Below the pieces are notes generated by a model, which searched no databases, had not been told where the DNA came from, and worked only from the letters and a program-made list of their open reading frames with translations. From Pseudomonadales bacterium (lineage in GTDB: Bacteria > Pseudomonadota > Gammaproteobacteria > Pseudomonadales > Azotimanducaceae): a stretch of 64,000 nt of DNA. Of the stretch, positions 1 through 8,681 are shown piece after piece; positions within the stretch are counted from its first letter, which is position 1, and each line of letters begins with the position of its first letter. The stretch is taken from contig WLWP01000001.1 of the NCBI GenBank assembly GCA_012103505.1, positions 1,798,001-1,862,000 on the forward strand, in the 5' to 3' direction. The position numbers and the translations under genes are program-made.

Positions 1-1044
1 ATTGATGAGATACACGCCGAACTGATTTCCGACACTGAAGTAGAAGTTGCAAAGGCCGCGACAGGGCAGCTCGACTTTGCGGGATACAGCATGCCAACCG
101 ATGATATCCCGCTCCTCAAGCTCGGTGAGCGAACCGGCGATATCCAAGTGAAGATATGGCGTCGGCTGCACGGCAGCGATTTGGTGCTACAGCCAAACTA
201 CAATCATGCGGACCCAGCGCTCGCGACCCTGTATTGGGATCGCCGTTTCCGCATCGCGCTTTCTGTTGCGCTCAACCGTGACGAGATGAATCAGATTATC
301 TACTTTGGTCGTGGTCAGCCAAGACAGGTCACTGTGATCCCTACGAGTGACTACTTTGAACCAGAATTTGCGAGTGCCTACACTGATCATGACCCTGCGT
401 TGGCAAACAAGTTACTCGACGAAATCGGTTTGCATGACATCGATGGCGACGGTTTACGTGAATACCCTGATGGATCACAACTGACCATCACAGCTGAATA
501 CATAGACTTTGAAACTCCGAAGCAAATCTCCATGGAACTCGTAGCAAGTTATTGGCGCCAGGTCGGAGTCGATCTACGTCTAAAGCTTGTTGACCGCGGC
601 TTACAATGGCAACGGGCACCCACCGGTGAAATGCAGATGACGGTCTGGCACGCAGACCGAACTACCGACATCCTTTTTCCAGTTCAGCCAGATTGGTGGG
701 TACCCAGGACGATTGGTTGGAGTATGTCTATGTGGAATCAGTGGACCCGGTGGTATCTGACGGACGGTCGGCTCGGGACGAAGCCGCCTACAGAAATAGC
801 ACAGCTGCACCAATGGGCTGAAACGCTACGCACCACACTCGACAGGACCGAAAGAATAAGAGCAGGTAAAGCAATCCTAAGATCCTCGGCTGAAAACGTT
901 TGGTCGATTGGTACTATTGGGCTCGCGCCACACCCCATCGTCGTTTCAAATCGCCTTAAAGGGGTGCCGGACAATGGCATATGGGGTTGGGATACTCGCT
1001 GGACCCTGCCGTACCATCCAGAAACTTGGTATTTTTCGGAATGA
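1..1044 (+). CDS. ABC importer solute-binding protein (SBP_bac_5), 3' part
   Basis: Periplasmic binding subunit of a peptide/nickel-type ABC importer. The frame is open from base 1, so the N-terminus and signal peptide lie outside the window; about 347 residues of a family usually 500-600 long remain. The acidic DIDGDG loop near the middle, the 'Y.R..GWSMSMWNQW' style aromatic stretch and the C-terminal 'LKGVPDNGIWGWDTRW' resemble DppA/OppA-like proteins. The ligand cannot be predicted. The stop overlaps the ATG of the next permease (ATGA), so it is the first visible gene of a five-gene importer operon. Confidence 0.88.
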   Translation: MDEIHAELISDTEVEVAKAATGQLDFAGYSMPTDDIPLLKLGERTGDIQVKIWRRLHGSDLVLQPNYNHADPALATLYWDRRFRIALSVALNRDEMNQIIYFGRGQPRQVTVIPTSDYFEPEFASAYTDHDPALANKLLDEIGLHDIDGDGLREYPDGSQLTITAEYIDFETPKQISMELVASYWRQVGVDLRLKLVDRGLQWQRAPTGEMQMTVWHADRTTDILFPVQPDWWVPRTIGWSMSMWNQWTRWYLTDGRLGTKPPTEIAQLHQWAETLRTTLDRTERIRAGKAILRSSAENVWSIGTIGLAPHPIVVSNRLKGVPDNGIWGWDTRWTLPYHPETWYFSE

Positions 1045-2033
1045 GTCCCGGCACAAAATTCGTCACCCGACGCATTCTCGGCATGATCCCGACGCTGGCC
1101 ATCATCTCTGTAATCGTGTTTGTCATCATACAACTGCCGCCAGGTGACATCGTCACGTCTACTTTGGATCAAATGCAGGCTAGTGGCTTGGATATGTCGG
1201 ACGACCGTGTGCAAAACCTACGTGCCCAATACAACCTCGACGACCCTCTACCCGTGCAATATCTCCGTTGGATATCTGGTTTTCTCACCGGTGACATGGG
1301 GTATTCCTTTTTGTTTGCACGGCCTGTTAATGAACTTGTTTGGGAGCGCCTGGGATATACATTGCTGATCTCCGTCTGTGCTCTAATTTTCACATGGGCC
1401 CTAGCTCTCCCTATGGGGATCTATTCCGCTGCACGACAGTACTCAGCAGGCGACTACACATTTACCCTAATCGGCTTACTGGGGCTGGCAACACCAAATT
1501 TTTTGATCGCGCTGCTACTCATGTACGCAGGTTATGAGTGGTTTGGGTTGAGCTTTGGCGGATTGTTTTCACCACAATATCTAGATGCCCCTTGGAGCTG
1601 GGCTAGAGTCGGCGATCTGCTACAACATCTTTGGATTCCCGTAGTGGTGGTCGGGACATCCGGTATGGCAATTACGATGCGTCTCATGCGGGCGAATCTA
1701 TTGGATGAACTCAATAAACCTTACGTCACGACCGCACGAGCCAAGGGCGTACCGCCGCTCAAACTCATTCTTAAATACCCTGTCCGTATCGCAATCAATC
1801 CATTTATTTCAACTATCGGGCTGTTACTTCCCGCACTTATTTCGGGCGAGGCAATCGTTGCAGTTGTCCTCAACCTACCAACAACCGGACCGTTACTGCT
1901 TCGTTCTCTGATATCTCAAGACATGTATCTCGCAGGCAGCCTCATCATGCTCCTGAGCATCTTAACGGTTATAGGTATGCTTCTTTCGGACCTTCTTTTG
2001 GCTTGGCTAGACCCACGAATACGGTATGAGTGA
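1041..2033 (+). CDS. ABC importer permease, DppB type
   Basis: Inner-membrane permease (BPD_transp_1 family, DppB/OppB branch), 330 residues from the ATG at 1041. An in-frame upstream start exists at 981, but the ATGA overlap with the binding-protein stop favours 1041. Residues 10-30 form the first membrane helix, followed by the periplasmic loop with 'QYNLDDPLPVQYLRW' typical of this branch. The cytoplasmic coupling loop 'TTARAKGVPP' (about residue 235) is the EAA motif that contacts the ATPase. The gene overlaps the next permease by 8 bp. Confidence 0.92.
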   Translation: MSPGTKFVTRRILGMIPTLAIISVIVFVIIQLPPGDIVTSTLDQMQASGLDMSDDRVQNLRAQYNLDDPLPVQYLRWISGFLTGDMGYSFLFARPVNELVWERLGYTLLISVCALIFTWALALPMGIYSAARQYSAGDYTFTLIGLLGLATPNFLIALLLMYAGYEWFGLSFGGLFSPQYLDAPWSWARVGDLLQHLWIPVVVVGTSGMAITMRLMRANLLDELNKPYVTTARAKGVPPLKLILKYPVRIAINPFISTIGLLLPALISGEAIVAVVLNLPTTGPLLLRSLISQDMYLAGSLIMLLSILTVIGMLLSDLLLAWLDPRIRYE

Positions 2034-3093
2034 GGCACTACCTCCAAGCCGACTCGCGTGGCTCAGGTTCAAGCAGCATCGGCTCGCGCTCGTTGCCGCG
2101 TTCGTGCTAGTCGCACTTTATGTCACAGCTATCGCCTGTGAATTTCTCGCACCTTACGAACCCGACCAGCGCAATTCTCGAGCCATCAACGCACCGCCCA
2201 TGACACTCCATTTCACAAACCAAGTCGGTGATTGGCAATTGCGCCCCATCGTCTATCAATACAAACTAACCATCGACCCGGACTCTTGGATGCGGCAATA
2301 CAAAGAGGACTTTACTCGGCCCCACGCTGTGAACTTCTTTGTTAAACAAGACACCGGTTACCGCTTCTTTACCGTCGACGATGGGGGTTATGTTCATCTT
2401 TTTGGAACAGACTCCTTAGGTCGTGATGTTTTCAGCCGGGTCCTCTATGGGTCTCGCGTTAGCCTGTCTATCGGTGTCATTGGTGTCTTATTGACACTCT
2501 TCTTTGGACTCATGCTAGGAGGCTTCGCCGGATATCTCGGCGGTATCGTAGATAACGCTGTGCAACGCCTCATCGAAGTCCTGCAGTCGATGCCAACCCT
2601 ACCCTTGTGGATGGGACTCTCAGCCGCACTACCTGCTGCGTGGTCACCACTCGCTGCCTATTTCGGTGTCACACTCATCTTGTCATTTTTCGGTTGGACG
2701 ACATTAGCCCGCCAGGTTCGGGGGCGTTTCTTATCGCTCAGGGACGAGGACTTCGTCGTCGCCGCACGACTAACGGGCGCAAGTAATACCAGGGTGGTCT
2801 TAAAGCACATGGTGCCTAATTTCATGAGCCACACGATAACCACGGCGACTCTCGCTATCCCCGCAATGATCTTAGGTGAGACAGCACTGAGCTTTCTCGG
2901 TATCGGTTTGCGACCGCCGGTAGTCAGTTGGGGAGTGTTACTGCAACAAGCACAAAACTACCAAGTCATCGTGATGACGCCTTGGCTCCTAATTCCTGGG
3001 CTGTTCATCGTTGTGACCGTGATTGCGTTCAATCTCCTGGGTGACGGTTTGCGCGATGCCGCGGACCCGTACCATACGGGTGGCCAATCGTGA
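2026..3093 (+). CDS. ABC importer permease, DppC type
   Basis: Second inner-membrane permease (DppC/OppC branch), 355 residues. After the first helix (about residues 20-45) there is an unusually long periplasmic segment of about 90 residues before 'LFGTDSLGRDVFSR', the family hallmark; such a long insertion is also known in YejE-like permeases. The EAA coupling loop is 'VVAARLTGASNTRVV' (about residue 245). Start ATG at 2026 overlaps the upstream stop. It pairs with the DppB-type subunit to form the channel. Confidence 0.92.
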   Translation: MSEALPPSRLAWLRFKQHRLALVAAFVLVALYVTAIACEFLAPYEPDQRNSRAINAPPMTLHFTNQVGDWQLRPIVYQYKLTIDPDSWMRQYKEDFTRPHAVNFFVKQDTGYRFFTVDDGGYVHLFGTDSLGRDVFSRVLYGSRVSLSIGVIGVLLTLFFGLMLGGFAGYLGGIVDNAVQRLIEVLQSMPTLPLWMGLSAALPAAWSPLAAYFGVTLILSFFGWTTLARQVRGRFLSLRDEDFVVAARLTGASNTRVVLKHMVPNFMSHTITTATLAIPAMILGETALSFLGIGLRPPVVSWGVLLQQAQNYQVIVMTPWLLIPGLFIVVTVIAFNLLGDGLRDAADPYHTGGQS

Positions 3094-3890
3094 GCGATTT
3101 GGTTGCCATTCGAGACTTATGCATTTGCTTCAACTCTGAACTAGGCACCACTGAAGCAGTTAGGAACCTAACATTCAATTTACGCCGCGGACAGATAACG
3201 GCGCTTGTCGGCGAATCGGGGTCCGGCAAGTCGGTAACAGCAAACAGTCTGCTGGGCCTTCTCCCTAACAACGCCGAAGTGACAGGTGAGATCCTGTTCA
3301 CACACAACGAAACAACCGTGGACATCGCTCAGTTAACCGAACGCGACCCCCGCCTGCGATCAATCCGCGGCGACCAAATCAGTATGGTGTTTCAAGAGCC
3401 GATGACAGCGCTATCACCGGTTCATACGATCGGTGATCAGATCAGTGAGGCGATTTTGTGTCACCAATCAGTCACTCAAGAAGTTGCATGGGTGCAAGCC
3501 GAAGAAATGTTGAGCGCAGTCGGTATTGCGTCCGCAGGCGAAGCGATGCACAAATACCCTTTTCACTTTTCAGGGGGCATGAGACAACGTGCAGTAATCG
3601 CTATGGCACTCGTTTGCCATCCAGAGCTGCTTATCTGTGACGAGCCAACCACAGCCCTGGATGTCACTGTCCAAGCAGAAATCCTTCTGTTGATTCGAAA
3701 GCTACACGTCGAGCTTGGCAACGCTGTACTTTTTATCACGCACGATCTAGCGGTCGTAGCACAAATAGCGGATCGGGTTCTTGTCATGTATCAAGGTACG
3801 CTCGTCGAGGAAGGCGAGGTGCGCGAGGTCCTGAAGTCACCTAAACATCCTTATACGCAGAAGCTTTTGAAAGCAGTGCCGCAACTATGA
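3090..3890 (+). CDS. ABC importer ATPase, DppD type
   Basis: Cytoplasmic ATP-hydrolysing subunit, 266 residues, translationally coupled to the permease (4-bp overlap). Walker A GESGSGKS at 41-48, Q-loop in 'VFQEPMTALSP', ABC signature SGGMRQR at 161-167, Walker B 'LLICDEPTTALD' at 180-191 and H-loop His at about 218 are all intact. It is shorter than typical DppD (about 320) because the C-terminal oligopeptide-transporter extension, which carries an Fe-S or zinc motif in some relatives, is nearly absent. Works as a heterodimer with the next gene product. Confidence 0.92.
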   Translation: MSDLVAIRDLCICFNSELGTTEAVRNLTFNLRRGQITALVGESGSGKSVTANSLLGLLPNNAEVTGEILFTHNETTVDIAQLTERDPRLRSIRGDQISMVFQEPMTALSPVHTIGDQISEAILCHQSVTQEVAWVQAEEMLSAVGIASAGEAMHKYPFHFSGGMRQRAVIAMALVCHPELLICDEPTTALDVTVQAEILLLIRKLHVELGNAVLFITHDLAVVAQIADRVLVMYQGTLVEEGEVREVLKSPKHPYTQKLLKAVPQL

Positions 3891-4717
3891 AGGAGCCAAT
3901 TCTCACAGTCGACGGCCTGAGCAAACAGTTTGCCGGTACAAGCGTGCTGCGCGACATATGCTTTACTGTTAAACAAGCGAAAACGCTAGGCATCGTCGGT
4001 GAATCAGGTTCCGGCAAAACGACTTTGGTCCGATGTCTGCTCCGCGCAATCGACCCAGACTCTGGAACGATACGATTTCGGGGGCGAACTGGTTCGCATA
4101 ACTTGGAGCAACTTTCTGCAAGGGAGCTCCTACCACTCAGGCGGGAGCTTCAGATGATCTTCCAAGATCCATTTGCTTCGCTGAACCCTCGTATGACGAT
4201 TGCTCAAATCCTCGAGGAGCCCTTGATCATTCATGAGATGGGAAACAAGTCAGATCGCCGCGCTAAAGTCATCAATATGCTCGAGCGAGTGCAGCTGGAC
4301 GCCAGTGCGTTGAACCGTTACCCGCATGCGTTCTCAGGCGGTCAGCGCCAGCGGGTCGGCATCGCTCGGGCCTTGATTCTCGAGCCTAGTTTGGTCGTTT
4401 GCGATGAATCTGTCGCCGCCCTCGATGTCTCGGTCCAGGCGCAAATTCTAGACCTGCTAAGCGAACTTCAAAACGAAATGGGATTGACCTATCTCTTCGT
4501 CGCGCATGACTTAAGTGTTGTGAGACATTTTTGTGATGATGTCCTGGTCCTACACGACGGTGAAATAGTGGAGTCGGGCGACGTTGCAGAGACATTTTCC
4601 CAACCAAAACACAACTACACGAAGCTGCTGCTGTCAGCTGTGCCTTCCATAGATCCGGACGTCAAACTCGCACCACTGACTAGAACAGAACTCGGTCTAC
4701 CCGAAATAACCAGGTAG
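3887..4717 (+). CDS. ABC importer ATPase, DppF type
   Basis: Second ATPase of the importer, 276 residues, with a 4-bp ATGA overlap to the first. Walker A GESGSGKT at 38-45, 'IFQDPFASLNPR' Q-loop region, signature FSGGQRQR at 149-156, Walker B ending in CDES (Ser after the catalytic Glu, as is normal in DppF/OppF) and 'VAHDLSVVRH' H-loop are intact. Last gene of the operon; the next gene is convergent 20 bp downstream and no clear intrinsic terminator lies between them. Confidence 0.92.
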   Translation: MKEPILTVDGLSKQFAGTSVLRDICFTVKQAKTLGIVGESGSGKTTLVRCLLRAIDPDSGTIRFRGRTGSHNLEQLSARELLPLRRELQMIFQDPFASLNPRMTIAQILEEPLIIHEMGNKSDRRAKVINMLERVQLDASALNRYPHAFSGGQRQRVGIARALILEPSLVVCDESVAALDVSVQAQILDLLSELQNEMGLTYLFVAHDLSVVRHFCDDVLVLHDGEIVESGDVAETFSQPKHNYTKLLLSAVPSIDPDVKLAPLTRTELGLPEITR

Positions 4718-4738
4718 ATGACCGCCTAAACAAACGTG

Positions 4739-5023
4739 TTAAGCAATCCAATCTCTATGCAAGCCAGTAATCTCCGCGTCAACGGACTGCACTACATAGC
4801 GCTCAACATCAGCCAGAGCTTGTTCTACTACAGTCGCGGTTCCCGCGCAGGCAACAAAAGACCATTGGCTCACCCTTAGGTCATCAGCGTACCCAGACTC
4901 GCATACTGCGATGGCTGGACTGCGGCCAAACTTATCTCGCAATTTAAGCAATCGCTTACGTTTGTCTTTGAGCGATCGGCAACCGTGCAGTTGAAAATTC
5001 ACTTGGAGTTTCGCGACCCTCAC
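4739..5023 (-). CDS. DUF503 (YlxP-like) small protein
   Basis: A 94-residue protein of the DUF503 family, recognised by the N-terminal beta strand followed by 'CRSLKDKRKRLLKLRDKF' and the 'VCESGYADD' segment. The frame stays open upstream to 5179, but the GTG at 5023 fits the domain boundary and makes a GTGA overlap with the stop of the upstream acetyltransferase, so this start is preferred. Function is unknown; in Firmicutes the relative YlxP sits near ribosome-maturation genes. Co-transcribed with the acetyltransferase. Confidence 0.8.
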   Translation of the reverse strand: MRVAKLQVNFQLHGCRSLKDKRKRLLKLRDKFGRSPAIAVCESGYADDLRVSQWSFVACAGTATVVEQALADVERYVVQSVDAEITGLHRDWIA

Positions 5024-5553
5024 GAAATAGCAAATTCCTCTGAGGAAAGCTCGTAGAAGACGGTGTCGAGGCCGTGCCAGCGACGTCGTTCTCGAAAAGA
5101 CATGCCTAGTTTTTGCAGCACACGGACCGATCTTTGATTGGGAGTGTCGGCTGCTGCGATGACTTGACTCAAGCTGCATTCCTCAAAGCCATGCCGTAGG
5201 ACCGCCCGAGCTGCATCGCCACCGATCCCTCGACCCCAAACCTTAGGGTTGATACCAAGTAACAGTTCCATATCCTTCGCATTCTCGAAAACCCTGAGCC
5301 CACAAAACCCCGCAAACTGACCGTCAAAAGGGTCGTTCTCAATATCCACATAGAGGGCGAAAAAACCCACGCCATACGTTTCGAAACACACCTCGCTCGT
5401 CGAAATCATTTCCTCAACACGCGACACGGGGATAATTTGATCTTCAAAGAGATACTTACGCACATCTGGATCGACGCTCAGTGAGTGCAGCTCCGTCACA
5501 TGATCCATCGTGATCGGCACGAGTTTAAGACGTTTTGTTTTTAGCTCCCCCAT
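5020..5553 (-). CDS. GNAT acetyltransferase, RimJ/RimL type
   Basis: Acetyltransferase of 177 residues from ATG 5553 (a TTG lies 21 bp further out). The opening 'LKTKRLKLVPIT' is the usual RimJ/RimL start, 'GFCGLRVFENAKDMELLLGI' covers the beta4 region, and 'GRGIGGDAARAVLRHGFEE' is the acetyl-CoA pyrophosphate-binding loop. 'AAADTPNQRSVRVLQKLGM' is the conserved C-terminal motif B. It probably transfers acetyl to a protein N-terminus or a small amine; the substrate is not predictable. Its stop overlaps the DUF503 start. Confidence 0.88.
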   Translation of the reverse strand: MGELKTKRLKLVPITMDHVTELHSLSVDPDVRKYLFEDQIIPVSRVEEMISTSEVCFETYGVGFFALYVDIENDPFDGQFAGFCGLRVFENAKDMELLLGINPKVWGRGIGGDAARAVLRHGFEECSLSQVIAAADTPNQRSVRVLQKLGMSFRERRRWHGLDTVFYELSSEEFAIS

Positions 5554-5679
5554 CGGCTCAGTTTGCCATAGCAAGGTGCATAAGCGAACATGCCCCGCTG
5601 CAAACTTTTGTGCACGGCTAAGGAAGCGGCGTACCGCACAATAATCGAGAGATACCTACTCGCCTCAACAGGAGAATTT

Positions 5680-6576
5680 ATGCGATTTAGTTTTTGGCCA
5701 ACACCGAGCCTTCCTTTTGAGGAAACTCTCAGCTTGAGCCAGCATGCAGAAGCCACTGGTTGGGATGGTCTTTGGTTAGCGGATCACTTCATGCCTAATG
5801 CACAAGATACCAGCACGCCGTGGCCAGAAGCGTGGACAACCTTGTCAGCGATCGCTGCAACCGTGCCCAGACTGCGACTCGGCACACTCGTTACGGGCAA
5901 TACTTATCGCCATCCTGCAGTACTTGCAAAAATGGCGGCAACGGTCGATCACATTTCCGGTGGCCGAGTCGTCCTTGGCATCGGTAGCGGCTGGCAGGAA
6001 AATGAACACGCCCAATATGGTATCGAATTCGACACCGTCGGTGGGCGGTTGGACCGGTTAGATGAAGCCTGTACTGTCATACGCGCCCTGTTCACCGAAC
6101 AAACTGCCAGTTTCAGCGGCGCTCACTACCAGCTCGAAAACGCGATCCTTGAACCTAAGCCTGTGCAAAAACCACTGCCACTCTTGATCGGCGGAGGCGG
6201 TGAAAAGGTGACGCTTAAACTTGCAGCCAAACACGCCAACGAATGGAACGTATGGGGTGATCCGAGTATTTTGCGTCACAAAATGTCCGTTCTCGATAAA
6301 CATTGCACCGACCTCGGACGAGACCCGAGAGAAATCCACCGAACCGCTGTCGCACTGCTATTCATGAGTGAGGACAAAAAATTTCTGGAAAACATGCGTA
6401 ATGCCGACATCACTCAGCCGAAAATCGTCGGCACGCCAGCAGAAGTAAAAGAAATCGTTGCCGAATACGAAGCAGCTGGTGTTGCTGAGCTGATCGTTCC
6501 TGACTTTACGATGGGCAGCGGCGATCAGAAGATCGCGACCATGGATACATTCATCACGCAGGTAGCAGGACGTTAA
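5680..6576 (+). CDS. LLM-class (F420/flavin-dependent) oxidoreductase
   Basis: Luciferase-like monooxygenase fold, 298 residues from the ATG at 5680, which has an AGGAG Shine-Dalgarno; the ORF extends upstream to 5590 without a ribosome site. Typical segments are 'MRFSFWPTPSLPFEE', 'WDGLWLADHF', 'RLRLGTLVTGNTYRHPAVLAK', 'GRVVLGIGSGWQENEH' and 'KPLPLLIGGGGEKVTLKLAAKHANEWN'. The annotated F420 subfamily closely resembles this, but FMN use is equally possible in a gammaproteobacterium. Followed after 1 bp by the Nudix gene, suggesting one transcript. Confidence 0.88.
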   Translation: MRFSFWPTPSLPFEETLSLSQHAEATGWDGLWLADHFMPNAQDTSTPWPEAWTTLSAIAATVPRLRLGTLVTGNTYRHPAVLAKMAATVDHISGGRVVLGIGSGWQENEHAQYGIEFDTVGGRLDRLDEACTVIRALFTEQTASFSGAHYQLENAILEPKPVQKPLPLLIGGGGEKVTLKLAAKHANEWNVWGDPSILRHKMSVLDKHCTDLGRDPREIHRTAVALLFMSEDKKFLENMRNADITQPKIVGTPAEVKEIVAEYEAAGVAELIVPDFTMGSGDQKIATMDTFITQVAGR

Positions 6577-6577
6577 A

Positions 6578-7396
6578 ATGGCCGAGGCAAACACACCCCC
6601 AACTCCAGTCCCGGCCGCGACCATCATGTTGCTCAGAGAACGCGATGAGCAGCTCTAGGTCTTTATGGTCGTACGTCATCATCAAATTGATTTTGCATCT
6701 GGCGCACTCGTGTTTCCCGGAGGCAAGGTCGACGAACAAGATTTCGATGACAAGTTACAGCCATATCTCACCGACGCCCACGAAGAACGCGACATGCGCG
6801 CAATTCAGGTGAGCGCTATTCGAGAGGCTTTTGAGGAATGCGGCGTGCTGCTCGCTTATGACAAAGTCGCAAGCGGTGCTCAAGGCAGCAATGCCATGAT
6901 CAGCGGTGAAAGGTTAAAAAGCCTCGATGACTGCCGCCCACAGCTGAATGATGGCAGTCTGCCGCTACTTACTTTTCTTGAACGCGAGCAGCTTAGTTTG
7001 GCTTGCGATCAGTTAGTACACTTCGCCCACTGGATCACACCACCTATGGTGCCTCGACGTTTCGACACCCACTTTTACTTAGCGATTGCTCCCACGGACC
7101 ACTTAGCCATACACGATGGTTACGAGTCTGTTGATTCTGTCTGGATCTCCGCGGATCAAGCGATGCAAGACGCTAAAGATGGCAAACGAACAGTCATCTT
7201 TCCAACTTTGCGGAACATCGAAAAATTGGGGCTCAGCAAGTCAGTGGATGGCGCCATCTCAGCCGCACTCGCGGATAAGATTGTTCCCGTTCTACCCTGG
7301 ACGGAAAAGAGAGACGACGGCACTTATCTGTTGATCCCACCCGAAGCAGGTTATCTGATCAATGAAGAGAAGATGCCTGCAAGGGAAAAAGGTTGA
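6578..7396 (+). pseudogene. Nudix hydrolase interrupted by an in-frame amber codon
   Basis: Reading from ATG 6578, one base after the LLM stop, gives MAEANTPPTPVPAATIMLLR and then RDEQL, a TAG at 6656-6658, and in the same frame VFMVVRHHQIDFASGALVFPGGK. In homologues the stop position is an acidic residue in a 'LEVFMV' strand, so GAG to TAG is the simplest explanation. The remaining frame from ATG 6665 (243 residues) keeps the split Nudix box ('VFPGGKVD' plus 'AIREAFEECGV') and could give a shortened protein without its first strand. Either a pseudogene, a base-call error or suppression. Confidence 0.75.
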
Positions 7397-7402
7397 GGAC
7401 CC

Positions 7403-7630
7403 CTACGAGGTAGGTAGCCTGGTGTCGCCTAAAGCGTGCTGTAACTCGGCATGGGTGAGGAGCAATGCTTCATAGTAGCCAATCACCTCTCGTTTACGTG
7501 AGATGTCAGCCAAGGGCAACTCCTGGTTATCACTGCGCAGCCTTTTAAGCTGAGCCACTATGTGTGCCTGGGTCTGACGGGCGTGATATATCTCTAGGAG
7601 ATCTACGAGGCCTTGCTGATTCTGTTCCAT
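7403..7630 (-). CDS. Small helical hypothetical protein
   Basis: A 75-residue protein starting at ATG 7630 (a TTG at 7642 is the alternative). It is predicted mostly helical ('QGLVDLLEIYHARQTQAHIVAQLKR' region with heptad-like Leu spacing, then 'KREVIGYYEALLLTHAELQHAL'), with no signal peptide and no recognised domain. Convergent with the Nudix gene (stops 6 bp apart) and divergent from the crotonase at 7797. Real expression is likely but not proven by the sequence. Confidence 0.5.
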   Translation of the reverse strand: MEQNQQGLVDLLEIYHARQTQAHIVAQLKRLRSDNQELPLADISRKREVIGYYEALLLTHAELQHALGDTRLPTS

Positions 7631-7796
7631 ACTTCTTGCCAAGCGCTTTAATAAAATCTAGATGGCCTCTCGAACAATTGCCAATTTGAATGTGATTTTT
7701 TTGCCGTCTTTCTGTGAAAAGCGTTACAGAGCCAAACTTGCAGAATCGGGATTGAGCGTCTAGTGTCCCGCGATTCTTCTGCAAAAAGGTATCGCT

Positions 7797-8588
7797 ATGT
7801 CTGATGAAGCTGTCCTCTATGAGGTCGTGGACCACGTTGCGACGATTACATTCAATCGTCCAGAGCAGCAAAATACTATCTCAGGCCCCATGCTCAACTC
7901 GCTCACGGAGTACCTACTGCAAGCGGACGCTGACACCGACGTCCGGGCGATTATCATCACTGGAGCAGGTAAGTTCTTCTGCGCCGGATTAGACCTACGC
8001 GGCAGTGACATCACAGACAACTTATCTGAGGGTAAGTCGTCACCCGCCAACCTCGATCTGCGCAACACACCGCCAACAGTCCTACACAACCTAGACACAC
8101 CTACCATCGCAGCACTAAACGGCTCCGCCGCCGGTTATGGCATGGACCTTGCCCTCGGCTGTGACATCCGGATTATGTCTGATGCCGCCAAGTTGGCAGC
8201 GGCTTTTACCGCACGTGGTGTGGTCCCAGAGTCTGGCGGCACTTGGATACTGCCGCGTCTGATCGGCTGGTCGAAAGCGTCTGAAATCATATTCACTGGT
8301 AAGACTTTAACCGCGGTGGAGTGTGTAGAAATGGGCTTGGTCTCACGGCTAGCCAACAACAACGAAGTGTTCGCTGAAGCGCAAAAAACTGCTAAGGAAA
8401 TCGCAAGTAATGCGCCACTTGCTGTACAGGCATCAAAGCGCATGATGCGAATGTCTATGAATGAGAATTTCAACGACCACGTCCATCACGTGTTCTTACA
8501 ACTCTTGCCGCTCTTTCAATCTGAGGACTTCAAGGAAGGCATGGCCTCGTTCATGGAGAAGCGACCGCCGGAGTTCAAAGGTCGGTAG
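7797..8588 (+). CDS. Enoyl-CoA hydratase/isomerase (crotonase) family
   Basis: Crotonase-fold acyl-CoA enzyme, 263 residues, AAGG ribosome site before ATG 7797. The two oxyanion-hole segments are visible: 'GAGKFFCAGLDLRGSD' (about 57-72) and 'ALNGSAAGYGMDLALGCDIRI' (about 104-124). The 'VVPESGGTWILPRLIGWSKASE' stretch and the C-terminal 'KRMMRMSMNENFNDH' fit the family. The Glu normally at the first catalytic site is not obvious, while the 'PESGG' Glu is kept, so hydratase versus isomerase activity is open. It shares strong wording with the crotonase at 43678. Confidence 0.9.
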   Translation: MSDEAVLYEVVDHVATITFNRPEQQNTISGPMLNSLTEYLLQADADTDVRAIIITGAGKFFCAGLDLRGSDITDNLSEGKSSPANLDLRNTPPTVLHNLDTPTIAALNGSAAGYGMDLALGCDIRIMSDAAKLAAAFTARGVVPESGGTWILPRLIGWSKASEIIFTGKTLTAVECVEMGLVSRLANNNEVFAEAQKTAKEIASNAPLAVQASKRMMRMSMNENFNDHVHHVFLQLLPLFQSEDFKEGMASFMEKRPPEFKGR

Positions 8589-8681
8589 GTCTGGCACACC
8601 TAGTATGATCGTGAAAGAATCGAGAAAGCACAAACTTGCACATATCAAACTAATACCAATTGGGAAAATTGAGGGGAAATC

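Noticed and set aside
738..1214. 158-residue antisense frame
   Set aside because: Shadow of the binding-protein and permease genes, with no domain and no ribosome site.
4739..5179. 146-residue version of the DUF503 gene
   Set aside because: The extra N-terminus is antisense-like overlap with the acetyltransferase gene; GTG 5023 with a GTGA overlap fits the domain.
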